7,027 nucleotides of DNA from a bacterium. Its GTDB lineage: Bacteria > Spirochaetota > Spirochaetia > Treponematales > Rectinemataceae. Where the stretch lies: assembly GCA_021813065.1 (NCBI GenBank), contig JAKALZ010000097.1:1-7027 (forward strand), given 5' to 3'. Of the stretch, positions 1-6,456 are shown in pieces (position 1 is the first letter of the stretch; each line of letters starts with the position of its first letter). The position numbers and the translations under genes are program-made. Below the pieces are notes generated by a model. That model saw only the letters and a program-made list of their open reading frames with translations, was not told the DNA's origin and did not search any database.

Positions 1-173
1 TCGGCAATCCTCGTTTCGATCCTCGCGATCTGACGGCGAAGATTCCTTTTCTCAAGCGGATTCTCTACATGTCCGACCACCATTTGGAACCTGAGGTCGA
101 AATATTTCTTGCGCAGCTCACCGCGCGTTACGATCATTTCGGCCAACTTCATATCTTTAAAAGAATTCTTCAT
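1..173 (-). CDS. rpmC: 50S ribosomal protein L29 (5' part; cut by window edge)
   Basis: L29 is a small helical protein that binds 23S rRNA near the polypeptide exit-tunnel opening, next to L23. It begins MKNSFKDMKLAEM and continues through the family core YFDLRFQ, GHVENP and RRQIARIETRIA. The match is to the usual LFNLRFQ, GQLENT and VRRDIARIKT blocks. Fifty-seven complete codons are visible. The family is usually about 60-70 residues, so only the last few are missing. The ATG at 173 follows the rplP stop by 5 nt. A TGGAG Shine-Dalgarno site lies 8 nt upstream, inside the end of rplP, which suggests translational coupling. The gene position (after rplP) is the standard S10-operon order. The partial state is due to the window edge, not to a mutation. 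Confidence 0.95.
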   Translation of the reverse strand, partial: MKNSFKDMKLAEMIVTRGELRKKYFDLRFQMVVGHVENPLEKRNLRRQIARIETRIA

Positions 174-178
174 GGCGA

Positions 179-595
179 TCACTCCATCTCCTCGCGCGCG
201 GCGAATTTCGTCTTAACGGGGAGCTTCGAGCCAGCAAGGCGCATCGCCTCTTCGGCCATCTTCGGCTCGACGCCCGAAAGCTCGAACAGAACGGTTCCTG
301 GTTTGACGACCGCGACCCAGTATTCCGGACCCGGCTTTCCACGGCCCATGCGTGTTTCCAGTGGTTTCTTGGAATATGGCTTATCCGGGAAAATGCGGAT
401 CCACATTTTGCCACCGCGCTTGATGTAGCGATTGAGCGCGATACGAGCAGCCTCAATTTGGCGGTTGGTGATCCAGTGCGGCTCAAGACTCACAAGGCCG
501 TAGTCGCCGAAAGCGATGGCGTTGCCAGAGTGAGCCTCGCCGTGGATTCGTCCACGCTGCTGCTTTCTGTGTTTAACTCTCTTCGGTATCAGCAT
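179..595 (-). CDS. rplP: 50S ribosomal protein L16
   Basis: L16 is a 23S rRNA-binding protein that helps organise the A-site side of the peptidyl-transferase centre and contacts the tRNA elbow. The 138-residue product has normal length. It starts [19 protein letters not shown], the family start, and contains [13 protein letters not shown] (61-73), KPLETRMG (77-84) and [10 protein letters not shown] (91-100). Arg82 corresponds to Arg81 of E. coli L16, a hydroxylation site there. One oddity is [10 protein letters not shown] where most homologues read GKGKG.PE.W. The ATG at 595 is set by AAGGAG, 7 nt upstream and inside the end of rpsC. The gap to the rpsC stop (TAA) is 3 nt and the gap to rpmC is 5 nt. 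Confidence 0.98.
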   Translation of the reverse strand: MLIPKRVKHRKQQRGRIHGEAHSGNAIAFGDYGLVSLEPHWITNRQIEAARIALNRYIKRGGKMWIRIFPDKPYSKKPLETRMGRGKPGPEYWVAVVKPGTVLFELSGVEPKMAEEAMRLAGSKLPVKTKFAAREEME

Positions 596-598
596 AGA

Positions 599-1420
599 TT
601 AGCTCCTTGCCTCACCTTCAGCTCTGTTCGCTTCAGGTCTGGGGCCCGATCGGCGCTCTCCGCGATCCGAGCGCTCTCTGCGCTCTCGCCTCTCCGGGCC
701 GCCCTCACGGCGTTCGCCTCGCCCCTCTTCTGAAGAGTCACGTCGTGACCTCTTCGCGAGCTGGCCGGCATCTTCATTCTTATCCTGGGTGTATACCATG
801 CCCTGATAAATCCAGACCTTTACGCCGATTTTGCCGAAAGTGGTATTCGCCTCGGCAAAACCGTAATCGATATCGGCGCGAAGCGTGTGGAGAGGAATGC
901 GTCCTTCCTTGAGCTCCTCAGTGCGGGACATGTCGGCGCCGCCAAGACGACCAGAAAGTCTCACCTTGCAGCCCTGCGCTCCCGCTTTCAGCGCGTTCTG
1001 AATCGACATCTTCATTGAGCGGCGGAACGACTGCCTGTTCTCAAGCTGTCGAGCGATATTCTGCGCGACAATTTGAGAGTTGGTATCGACCTTCTTCACC
1101 TCTTTGATCTTAATCTGCAGCTTTTTCTGGGTCACTTTCTGGATTTCGGCGCCGATCTTGTCGATGTTCGCACCCTTGGTTCCAATAAGAACGCCAGGGC
1201 GAGCGCTGTGGATCACAATCGTGACGCGCTGTGGGTGTCTGATAATCTCGATCTCAGAGATATCAGCGCCTTTGGTCTCGGGCAGCTCAAGAAGGCGGCG
1301 TCGGATCGTGAGATCTTCGTGCAAGGTCTTCGCATAATCCCGGGGCTCCACGTACCAGTGCGAGCTCCAGTCTTTGTTGATACCGATTCTTAATCCAATC
1401 GGATTTACTTTCTGACCCAC
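599..1420 (-). CDS. rpsC: 30S ribosomal protein S3, with long Arg/Glu-rich C-terminal tail
   Basis: S3 lies on the solvent side of the 30S head and lines the mRNA entry channel. The 273-residue product begins [13 protein letters not shown]. It carries a type-2 KH domain (about 39-107) with the GxxG loop GTKG at 80-83. The C-terminal S3 domain (about 120-211) contains FRRSMK (Arg133, Arg134, Lys137, the equivalents of the helicase residues Arg131, Arg132 and Lys135 of E. coli), [13 protein letters not shown] and [15 protein letters not shown]. Residues 216-273 form a low-complexity tail with 17 Arg and 12 Glu that E. coli S3 (233 aa) lacks. The start codon is GTG, placed by GGAGG with 6-nt spacing within the end of rplV. 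Only one base separates it from the rplV TAA, so coupling is likely. Confidence 0.98.
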   Translation of the reverse strand: MGQKVNPIGLRIGINKDWSSHWYVEPRDYAKTLHEDLTIRRRLLELPETKGADISEIEIIRHPQRVTIVIHSARPGVLIGTKGANIDKIGAEIQKVTQKKLQIKIKEVKKVDTNSQIVAQNIARQLENRQSFRRSMKMSIQNALKAGAQGCKVRLSGRLGGADMSRTEELKEGRIPLHTLRADIDYGFAEANTTFGKIGVKVWIYQGMVYTQDKNEDAGQLAKRSRRDSSEEGRGERREGGPERRERRERSDRGERRSGPRPEANRAEGEARS

Positions 1421-1421
1421 C

Positions 1422-1790
1422 TTACGCCTCCGTCTTCTTGCCGATTTCGTCGACGACGCAGGAAATATGGCACATGCGTCTCAATTGCATATCCGCCCTC
1501 CCGCGGGCGCGAAACCAAATTCTCTTGAGTCTCGGGCCTTCATCGATGCGAAGCTCTTTAATGAAGAGCATATCCTCACCGAGCTTCCGGTTCTTGTTCA
1601 GCGCGTTGGCCGCCGCGGATAAAACCACCTTCCGAATAAGCTTGGCACCCTTGTGCGGCATATTCTCGAGCATGGCCATCGCCTCGGTATACGGCTTGGC
1701 ACGAACGAGATCGGCGACCGGGCGCACCTTGAACGGCGAGGCGATCAGCCATTTCGACGTGGCTCTGTAGCCAGTTTTAGTATTCGCCAT
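1422..1790 (-). CDS. rplV: 50S ribosomal protein L22
   Basis: L22 binds 23S rRNA, and its long beta hairpin lines the peptide exit tunnel. The 122-residue product starts [15 protein letters not shown] and contains [42 protein letters not shown] and the hairpin segment RARGRAD, then HISCVVDE at the end. I chose the ATG at 1790. AGGGG lies 8 nt before it and [10 protein letters not shown] matches the recalled treponemal start. An in-frame GTG at 1799 would add only three residues (MLK) and has no site at good distance. The spacing from the rpsS stop is 11 nt with this start. Length is slightly above E. coli L22 (110 aa). Confidence 0.97.
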   Translation of the reverse strand: MANTKTGYRATSKWLIASPFKVRPVADLVRAKPYTEAMAMLENMPHKGAKLIRKVVLSAAANALNKNRKLGEDMLFIKELRIDEGPRLKRIWFRARGRADMQLRRMCHISCVVDEIGKKTEA

Positions 1791-1801
1791 TTTCAGCACC
1801 C

Positions 1802-2083
1802 CTACTTCTTCTCAGCTTTCTTGTCGCTGCCTGCATGACCACGAAACACGCGGGTGGCGGCGAACTCGCCGAGCTTGTGGCCAACGAGGTTTTCGGTCAC
1901 ATAGACAGGAATCCACGTTTTGCCGTTATACACAGAAATCGTCTGCCCGACCATTTCGGGGATGATTGTCGAAGTGCGGGAGTATGTCTTCACAAGCTTC
2001 TTCTCCCCCGCTCTGCTCATTTCAATTACTTTCTTGTACAGGCTCTTCTCGATGAAGGGCCCTTTCTTTACGGACCTGGACAC
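1802..2083 (-). CDS. rpsS: 30S ribosomal protein S19
   Basis: S19 sits in the head of the small subunit, pairs with S13 and contacts the 23S A-site finger. The 93-residue product is full length. It shows the family sequence [14 protein letters not shown] at the N-terminus, [16 protein letters not shown] (34-49) in the middle and [22 protein letters not shown] (62-83) near the end, then a short Lys-rich tail. The start codon is GTG at 2083, supported by GAGGAG with 7-nt spacing. The gap to the rplB stop is 17 nt. Nothing unusual is seen beyond the GTG start. Confidence 0.98.
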   Translation of the reverse strand: MSRSVKKGPFIEKSLYKKVIEMSRAGEKKLVKTYSRTSTIIPEMVGQTISVYNGKTWIPVYVTENLVGHKLGEFAATRVFRGHAGSDKKAEKK

Positions 2084-2100
2084 GGGTTTGCTCCTCTATC

Positions 2101-2931
2101 TCACTTGCGCCGCTTGACAATGAAGCGGCTCGAAGGCTTGTGCGTATCACGAGTCTTGTAGCCCTTCGCCGGCTGACCCCACGGAGACACAGGCTGCTTG
2201 AAGCCTTTGCCTCTTCCTTCACCACCACCATGCGGATGGTCGACCGGGTTCATGACCGTTCCACGAACCGTCGGCCGGATTCCCAGCCAGCGCGTGCGCC
2301 CGGCTTTTCCGATCCGCTCATTCATGTGCTCATCGTTGCCGACCTGACCGATCGTCGCGATGCATTTCTTGAACACCATGCGCTGTTCGCCCGAAGGGAG
2401 CTTGAGAACGACATAGTCGCCTTCCTGCGCCGCGATAAGCGCGCTGACTCCCGCGGAACGGGCTAGCTGGCCACCGCGACCGAGCGTGAGCTCGACATTG
2501 TGCACCGTAAAGCCAACCGGGATCTTCTCGAGAGGAAGCGCGTTGCCAACCTCCAGCGCCGCGTCGGGACCGGAAAGGATGGTCTGTCCAACCTTCAGGC
2601 CCTTCGGGCTGAGGATATAGCGCTTTTCACCATCCGTATAAGTGATGAGGGCGATGTTCGCGCTGCGGTTTGGATCGTACTCAATGCCGCTGACTTTTCC
2701 GGGAATGCCAAATTTATTGCGCTTAAAGTCGATAACTCGATATTTTCTTTTGTGACCACCGCCGTGGTGTCGAACGGATATGCGTCCGTTCGAGGCTCTT
2801 CCGCCGGTGCTGTTCTTACCCTTAGAGAGTGACTTAACGGGACTGCTCTCGTTAGTCGAAATCTCTTGATTGACAACCTGCACACGATGGCGGAGGCCAG
2901 GCGTTACAGGTCTAAATGTTCTAATCGCCAT
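2101..2931 (-). CDS. rplB: 50S ribosomal protein L2
   Basis: L2 is a primary 23S rRNA binder needed for subunit association and peptidyl-transferase activity. The 276-residue product (E. coli 273) begins [16 protein letters not shown]. It has the OB-fold half with [20 protein letters not shown] (43-62), [17 protein letters not shown] (80-96) and [13 protein letters not shown] (100-112). The SH3-like half has GGQLARSAG (153-161), the loop [15 protein letters not shown] (227-241) and a basic C-terminus. His232 corresponds to the essential His229 of E. coli L2. The ATG at 2931 follows rplW by 20 nt, with GAGG about 8 nt upstream. Confidence 0.98.
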   Translation of the reverse strand: MAIRTFRPVTPGLRHRVQVVNQEISTNESSPVKSLSKGKNSTGGRASNGRISVRHHGGGHKRKYRVIDFKRNKFGIPGKVSGIEYDPNRSANIALITYTDGEKRYILSPKGLKVGQTILSGPDAALEVGNALPLEKIPVGFTVHNVELTLGRGGQLARSAGVSALIAAQEGDYVVLKLPSGEQRMVFKKCIATIGQVGNDEHMNERIGKAGRTRWLGIRPTVRGTVMNPVDHPHGGGEGRGKGFKQPVSPWGQPAKGYKTRDTHKPSSRFIVKRRK

Positions 2932-2951
2932 AGTTCTACCTCACATCCTTA

Positions 2952-3236
2952 TCATGCGCCTTCGAACACTCGGATCGTCTCGCCCTTCTGGAGTCTGACA
3001 ATCGCCTTTTTCCACTCGGCAGTTCGACCAGCCCTGCCCCGGAGCCGTTTCGGCTTCGAGGTGACATTGATCACCCTGCAGCTCACCGGGTGCACATTGA
3101 AGGTCTTCGCGACCGCTTCCATGATCATCGGCTTTGTCGCGCGGGGGTCGACCTTGAAAATGTACTGCCCAAGCTCTCGCATGATGTTGCTCTTCTCGGA
3201 GAGCACGGGTTCGATCAGAATCGCGTCATATTCCAT
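2952..3236 (-). CDS. rplW: 50S ribosomal protein L23
   Basis: L23 sits at the exit-tunnel rim, where it serves as the docking site for trigger factor and the signal recognition particle. The 94-residue product is of normal bacterial length. It has the family motifs PVLSEKSN (10-17), YIFKVDPRATKPMI (25-38), AVAKTFNVHPVSCRVINV (41-58), the basic loop KPKRLRGRAGRTAEWKKAIV (61-80) and a final FEGA. The ATG at 3236 lies 2 nt after the rplD stop. Its AAGGAG site, 8 nt upstream, is inside the rplD coding end, which implies coupling with L4 synthesis. Confidence 0.98.
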   Translation of the reverse strand: MEYDAILIEPVLSEKSNIMRELGQYIFKVDPRATKPMIMEAVAKTFNVHPVSCRVINVTSKPKRLRGRAGRTAEWKKAIVRLQKGETIRVFEGA

Positions 3237-3238
3237 GT

Positions 3239-3886
3239 TCAGCTCTCCTTCTTCTCGCCGGCGTAGAACTCATTGAGCTTCGCCGATGCGCCTTCCATCA
3301 TGATCACCTTGCGGGCGTAGAAGAGATCGTGCGCCCGCAGACGATTGTAGGTGAGATAGCTGAGCCAAGGAATGTTCCTGGCCGCCCGCTTCACCATGGG
3401 ATCGTCATCCTTGAGGATCAAGACAGTCCTTATGGGATTCTTGAGATCGACGACGCTCGCGAGCACCGCCAGCAGATCTTTCGTCTTGCCCGACTCGACG
3501 CTGAAGTCCTCGATGATCGACACGAGGTCATCTTGTACCTTGAGACTCAGAATGGTCTTGAGCGAGAGCTGCTTCTCTTTGCGCGGAAGCGAGTATGAAA
3601 AATCTCTAGGCTTGGGGCCAAACGAGATACCACCGCCAACATAAATATTCGACTTGAGATCGCCGTGGCGGGAACGTCCTCCACCCTTCTGCGCGAAGGG
3701 TTTGCGGTTGGTGCCGTGGACTTCGCCTCGGTCTTTCGTCGAAGCGGTACCGAGACGCGCATTCGCGAGCTCGTTGTTCACCGCGTACCAAATGACATCT
3801 TCATTGATTGGCAATCCGAAGACGGCATCAGACAGCTCAACTTTTCTGAGCTCTTTCCCTTTAAGGGAAATTACTTTGCCTTCCAT
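3239..3886 (-). CDS. rplD: 50S ribosomal protein L4
   Basis: L4 binds domain I of 23S rRNA and sends a long loop to the exit-tunnel constriction; in gammaproteobacteria it also represses its own S10 operon. The 215-residue product starts MEGKVISLKGKELRKV. It has the extended-loop block GTASTKDRGEVHGTNRKP, QKGGGRSRHG and GGGISFGPKPRDFSYSLPRK (roughly 48-105). The globular end includes LILKDDD, ARNIPWLSYLTYNRLRAHDL and KVIMMEG. I chose the ATG at 3886: GGAGG lies 5 nt upstream and the protein start matches the family. A longer in-frame version from a TTG at 3940 would overlap rplC by 40 nt and is not supported. The gap to rplC is 14 nt. Confidence 0.98.
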   Translation of the reverse strand: MEGKVISLKGKELRKVELSDAVFGLPINEDVIWYAVNNELANARLGTASTKDRGEVHGTNRKPFAQKGGGRSRHGDLKSNIYVGGGISFGPKPRDFSYSLPRKEKQLSLKTILSLKVQDDLVSIIEDFSVESGKTKDLLAVLASVVDLKNPIRTVLILKDDDPMVKRAARNIPWLSYLTYNRLRAHDLFYARKVIMMEGASAKLNEFYAGEKKES

Positions 3887-3900
3887 GTGGTCCTCCGCCT

Positions 3901-4524
3901 TCAGCTCTTCTTGATCGACTTGCGAATAAGCACATCGCAATTCCGCGGGCCGGGGAGCGCACCGCGAATAAGCACAACACCCTTCTCGGCATCGACGCGC
4001 ACAACCTTGAGATTCAGCATGGTTACACGCTCATTACCCATATGTCCGGGCATTTTGATGTTCTTGAAGCTGTGGTGCGGATACGTGCTGTTGCCGGTAG
4101 AACCCGGTTCACGATGAAACTTCGAACCATGTGTCGCGCGGCCACCCTCAAAACTCCAGCGCTTCACGACACCCTGGAAGCCTTTGCCCTTCGATTTAGC
4201 CATGACATCCACAAAGCGCACACCATCGAGGACGGAGGCGTCGATTGCCTGACCAATCTGGACTTCCTTCTCAAAATCCCTGAACTCGCGAAGAATTCTC
4301 GTGGGCGCGACGCTCTCAGGGAACTGGCCGGCAAATGGCTTCGTGACACGAGATTTCTTTCTCTCGTACACGCCGATAAGGACAGCGTTATATCCGTCCT
4401 TATCAGCGGTCTTCACGCCGACCACCATGTTGGGGACAACCTTGACGACGGTAACCGGAACAATTCGTCCGATTTCATCGAACACTTGGGTCATTCCCAT
4501 TTTCTTTCCAATGACACCGATCAT
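3901..4524 (-). CDS. rplC: 50S ribosomal protein L3
   Basis: L3 is an early 23S rRNA binder whose central extension reaches the peptidyl-transferase centre. The 207-residue product begins MIGVIGKKMGMTQVFDEIGR. It contains TKPFAGQF (61-68), LREFRDF, SKGKGFQGVVKRWSF (111-125), ATHGSKFHREPGSTG (130-144), MPGHMGNERVT (158-168) and VRGALPGP-like IRGALPGP near the end. Length matches E. coli L3 (209 aa). The ATG at 4524 has AGGAG about 7 nt upstream. The 79-nt gap after rpsJ is the longest within the S10 genes and holds a strong hairpin. The tip of the PTC-reaching loop reads NSTYPHHSF, lacking the Gln150 that PrmB methylates in E. coli. Confidence 0.98.
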   Translation of the reverse strand: MIGVIGKKMGMTQVFDEIGRIVPVTVVKVVPNMVVGVKTADKDGYNAVLIGVYERKKSRVTKPFAGQFPESVAPTRILREFRDFEKEVQIGQAIDASVLDGVRFVDVMAKSKGKGFQGVVKRWSFEGGRATHGSKFHREPGSTGNSTYPHHSFKNIKMPGHMGNERVTMLNLKVVRVDAEKGVVLIRGALPGPRNCDVLIRKSIKKS

Positions 4525-4535
4525 TCGGTACTCCT

Positions 4536-4568
4536 GCGTTGAACGCTTCCGGCACGCAGCCGGGCGTT
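4536..4568 (-). promoter_or_regulatory. Hairpin in the rpsJ-rplC spacer, adjacent to the rplC ribosome binding site
   Basis: Seen directly on the minus strand: AACGC (4568-4564), CCGGC (4563-4559), a 5-nt loop TGCGT, GCCGG (4553-4549), a 2-nt AA bulge, and GCGTT (4546-4542). That is ten base pairs, all perfect apart from the bulge. A second AACGC follows at 4540-4536, just before the AGGAG of rplC. No T-run follows, so it is not an intrinsic terminator. It may protect mRNA ends, set a processing site or modulate L3 translation. The function is inferred only. Confidence 0.6.
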
Positions 4569-4603
4569 ACGGCATTAAAGACTCTGTCGCGACGGACAAA
4601 GGT

Positions 4604-4909
4604 TTATTGCTTGATTTCGACATCAATTCCCGAGGGAAGTTCGAGCTTCATGAGCGCGTCCATAACTTCTGGGGTCGGCTCGATGATATCGATGAGGCGC
4701 TTGTGGGTTCTCATCTCGAACTGCTCGCGGCTTTTCTTGTGCACATGCGGTGAGCGCAACACTGTGAACTTATTGATTCGAGTGGGGAGCGGCACGGGGC
4801 CGGAAACCTTCGAACCAGCATCCTGCACAGTCTTGATGATACTCTTGGCACTGTCGTCGACAAGGCGCACATCGAAGCCTCTAAGCCTGACTCGGATTCT
4901 GTCTTTCAT
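4604..4909 (-). CDS. rpsJ: 30S ribosomal protein S10 (NusE)
   Basis: S10 is a 30S head protein. As NusE it also joins NusB in transcription antitermination and links NusG to the ribosome. The 101-residue product begins [20 protein letters not shown]. It contains [20 protein letters not shown] (34-53), the long-loop segment [20 protein letters not shown] (54-73) and a final IDVEIKQ. The ATG at 4909 follows GGAGG by 4 nt. The reading frame stays open upstream to an ATG at 5005 that would add 32 residues. That start has no binding site, and the extra residues do not resemble S10. This is the first gene of the S10 operon and has its own promoter candidate about 150 nt upstream. Confidence 0.98.
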   Translation of the reverse strand: MKDRIRVRLRGFDVRLVDDSAKSIIKTVQDAGSKVSGPVPLPTRINKFTVLRSPHVHKKSREQFEMRTHKRLIDIIEPTPEVMDALMKLELPSGIDVEIKQ

Positions 4910-4981
4910 AGGTCCTCCAAAGATCTCTTGCGCTCGCGTTATCGGCCGTACCCAGGCAGGCGCGCCGGCAACCATAAGCGC

Positions 4982-5021
4982 TGGCGGAAATTGGGCTTCC
5001 ACCATCGGCGATCAAATCGCC
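4982..5021 (-). promoter_or_regulatory. Two stem-loops in the rpsJ leader
   Basis: Read on the minus strand, GGCGAT (5021-5016) pairs perfectly with ATCGCC (5012-5007) around a 3-nt loop. Then TGGTGGAA (5004-4997) pairs with TTCCGCCA (4989-4982) as eight pairs, one of them a G-T wobble, around a 7-nt loop. Both lie in the untranslated leader between the promoter candidate and rpsJ. The E. coli S10 leader, through which L4 acts, is of similar length and also multi-hairpin. No sequence similarity to it is claimed, and regulation by L4 here is only a hypothesis. Confidence 0.5.
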
Positions 5022-5030
5022 TTATCACAC

Positions 5031-5061
5031 AAAAGCGTGCCCCTGCTCAACAAGGGCACGC
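5031..5061 (-). terminator. Terminator-like hairpin after tuf, overlapping the rpsJ transcription start region
   Basis: On the minus strand, GCGTGCCC (5061-5054) pairs perfectly with GGGCACGC (5042-5035) around an 11-nt loop, and TTTT follows at 5034-5031 before GTGTG. The GC-rich 8-bp stem resembles an intrinsic terminator, but the T-run is short, so it is probably partial. It starts just downstream of the -10 element at 5063-5068. Transcripts initiating near 5057 would therefore lack part of the 5' arm. Confidence 0.5.
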
Positions 5062-5062
5062 C

Positions 5063-5091
5063 ATAGTAGCACTTGAAAAAGTATTTGTCCA
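5063..5091 (-). promoter_or_regulatory. Sigma-70-type promoter for the S10 operon
   Basis: On the minus strand, TGGACA (5091-5086; 5 of 6 to consensus) is followed by a 17-nt spacer and TACTAT (5068-5063; 4 of 6). An extended -10 TG precedes it (TGC-TACTAT). The expected start is near 5057, giving a leader of about 148 nt before rpsJ. The GGCGTG discriminator is GC-rich, a feature associated elsewhere with stringent control. This promoter could let the S10 genes be transcribed apart from tuf. Confidence 0.7.
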
Positions 5092-5100
5092 GTAGCTAAT

Positions 5101-5119
5101 CACGGAACGCACTTCCGCG
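5101..5119 (-). promoter_or_regulatory. Stem-loop shortly after the tuf stop codon
   Basis: On the minus strand, CGCGGAA (5119-5113) pairs with TTCCGTG (5107-5101) around GTGCG, giving seven pairs including one G-T wobble. It lies 16-34 nt past the tuf TAA. No T-run follows, so it is not a convincing intrinsic terminator. It could stabilise the tuf mRNA 3' end or be chance structure. Confidence 0.35.
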
Positions 5120-5135
5120 AGCTTTTAGTGAAAAA

Positions 5136-6326
5136 TTACTGGATCACCTCGACAACCTGACCTGAAGCGACCGTGTGGCCACCCTCGCGGATAGCAAACT
5201 TGAGCCCCTTTTCCATGGCGATCGGGTAAATCAGCTCAACTTCGATCTCGGTGCTATCGCCAGGCATGACCATGTCTTTCCCTTCGGGGAGCTTGACCGC
5301 GCCAGTGATATCCGTCGTGCGGAAGTAGAACTGGGGTCTGTATCCGGAGAAGAACGGGCTGTGACGTCCGCCTTCCTCTTTGGACAGAACGTAGACCTGG
5401 CCTCTGAACTTGGTGTGCGGCGTAATAGTACCCGGTTTCGCGAGAACCTGTCCGCGCTCAACTTCCTTCTTATCGATACCGCGGAGAAGGGTACCGATAT
5501 TGTCGCCCGCCCGACCCTCGTCGAGCAGCTTGTTGAACATTTCCACGCCGGTGACGACAGTAGTCTTGGTTGGCTTGATACCGACGATTTCGACCTGGTC
5601 GTTGATATGCACGACGCCGCGCTCGACACGGCCGGTAACGACAGTGCCGCGACCGGAAATGGAGAACACGTCTTCGATCGGCATAAGGAAGGGCTTATCA
5701 ATAGCGCGCTCAGGATCCGGGAAGAAACTGTCCATCGCGTCGAGAAGCTCCTGGATCGATTTTGTGGCTTCGGGATTGTCCGGCTCGGTCATCGCCTTGA
5801 AGGCTGAACCGCGGATGATCGGTGTCTTGTCGCCAGGGAATCCATAGAAGTTGAGAAGATCGCGCACCTCTTCCTCGACGATGTCGAGAAGTTCGGGATC
5901 ATCAACAAGGTCGACCTTGTTGAGGTACACGAGAATCGCGGGAACGCCGACCTGGCGGGCGAGCAGCACGTGCTCTCGGGTCTGGGGCATAACCGAATCC
6001 GGCGCTGATACGACGAGAATCGCCCCGTCCATCTGCGCGGCGCCAGTAATCATGTTCTTGATGTAGTCCGCGTGTCCCGGGCAGTCGATGTGCGCGTAGT
6101 GTCGCTTCGCCGACTGATACTCGAGGTGCCTCGTGTTGATCGTAATACCGCGTGCCTTCTCTTCCGGTGCGTTGTCGATATCTTCGTACTTGAGCACCTT
6201 GTCGCCGAACTTGCGTCCGCAGTACATGGTGATGGCCGCACTAAGCGTCGTCTTGCCATGGTCGATGTGTCCGATGGTACCAACGTTCATGTGAGGTTTG
6301 GTACGCTCGAATTTTTCTTTGGCCAT
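5136..6326 (-). CDS. tuf: Elongation factor Tu
   Basis: EF-Tu is the GTPase that brings aminoacyl-tRNA to the ribosomal A site. The 396-residue product has the full family architecture. The G domain (about 1-205) carries the P-loop GHIDHGKT (19-26), switch I RGITINT with Thr62, DCPGH (81-85) with catalytic His85, NKVD (136-139) and GSAFKA (173-178). Domain 2 follows with [13 protein letters not shown] (225-237) and domain 3 with [19 protein letters not shown] and [13 protein letters not shown]. Two ATGs compete. AAGGAGG lies 8 nt before the ATG at 6326 but only 2 nt before the one at 6332, so [12 protein letters not shown] is preferred over MNMAKEKF. The gene sits directly after EF-G and upstream of rpsJ. 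Only one tuf copy is visible here. Confidence 0.99.
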   Translation of the reverse strand: MAKEKFERTKPHMNVGTIGHIDHGKTTLSAAITMYCGRKFGDKVLKYEDIDNAPEEKARGITINTRHLEYQSAKRHYAHIDCPGHADYIKNMITGAAQMDGAILVVSAPDSVMPQTREHVLLARQVGVPAILVYLNKVDLVDDPELLDIVEEEVRDLLNFYGFPGDKTPIIRGSAFKAMTEPDNPEATKSIQELLDAMDSFFPDPERAIDKPFLMPIEDVFSISGRGTVVTGRVERGVVHINDQVEIVGIKPTKTTVVTGVEMFNKLLDEGRAGDNIGTLLRGIDKKEVERGQVLAKPGTITPHTKFRGQVYVLSKEEGGRHSPFFSGYRPQFYFRTTDITGAVKLPEGKDMVMPGDSTEIEVELIYPIAMEKGLKFAIREGGHTVASGQVVEVIQ

Positions 6327-6398
6327 ATTCATCTCCTCCTTGGCTTCGTCACCGGCACTTCGCAGCGTTTCACAACATGAATAGAACCGCGAATACCG

Positions 6399-6422
6399 TC
6401 CGCCGGCATCGGTGCCGTCGGA
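6399..6422 (-). promoter_or_regulatory. Stem-loop in the tuf leader
   Basis: On the minus strand, TCCG (6422-6419) pairs with CGGA (6402-6399). After a single A-G mismatch, CGGCA (6417-6413) pairs with TGCCG (6408-6404) around the tetraloop CCGA. It lies in the roughly 125-nt leader between the tuf promoter and the tuf start. It is about 70 nt upstream of the ribosome binding site and does not cover it. A role in mRNA stability or regulation is possible but not shown. Confidence 0.4.
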
Positions 6423-6456
6423 TGCTACGCCAGAATTTACTTATTTGGGCTTTCGG

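Noticed and set aside
647..694. GCGCTCTC repeats as a regulatory or mobile repeat
   Set aside because: The copies are spaced by 18 and 9 nt and encode the ERR/RER units of the S3 tail, so they are explained by coding sequence.
1791..1799. L22 start at GTG 1799
   Set aside because: It adds only MLK and has no well-spaced ribosome binding site; the ATG at 1790 fits both the site and the family N-terminus.
3887..3940. Longer L4 starting at a TTG at 3940
   Set aside because: It would overlap rplC by 40 nt and add 18 non-family residues. The ATG at 3886 has GGAGG at 5 nt and the expected MEGKV start.
4570..4603. A promoter between rpsJ and rplC (TTGTCC with TTTAAT)
   Set aside because: The spacing is only 14 nt, and no other -35 match exists at 16-18 nt.
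4910..5005. A 32-residue N-terminal extension of S10 from an ATG at 5005
   Set aside because: The frame is open, but no ribosome binding site precedes the ATG, the added residues do not match S10, and the segment forms leader hairpins. The ATG at 4909 has GGAGG and fits the family length.
5175..5807. 210-codon open frame on the plus strand opposite tuf, and similar long plus-strand frames elsewhere (for example 4042-4542)
   Set aside because: They lie antisense to highly conserved genes, have low-complexity or unfamiliar translations and no visible binding sites. They are reading-frame shadows of the minus-strand genes.
6327..6332. EF-Tu start at the ATG at 6332 (MNMAKEKF)
   Set aside because: AAGGAGG is only 2 nt before it, too close for initiation, while the ATG at 6326 has 8-nt spacing and the normal MAKEKF start.
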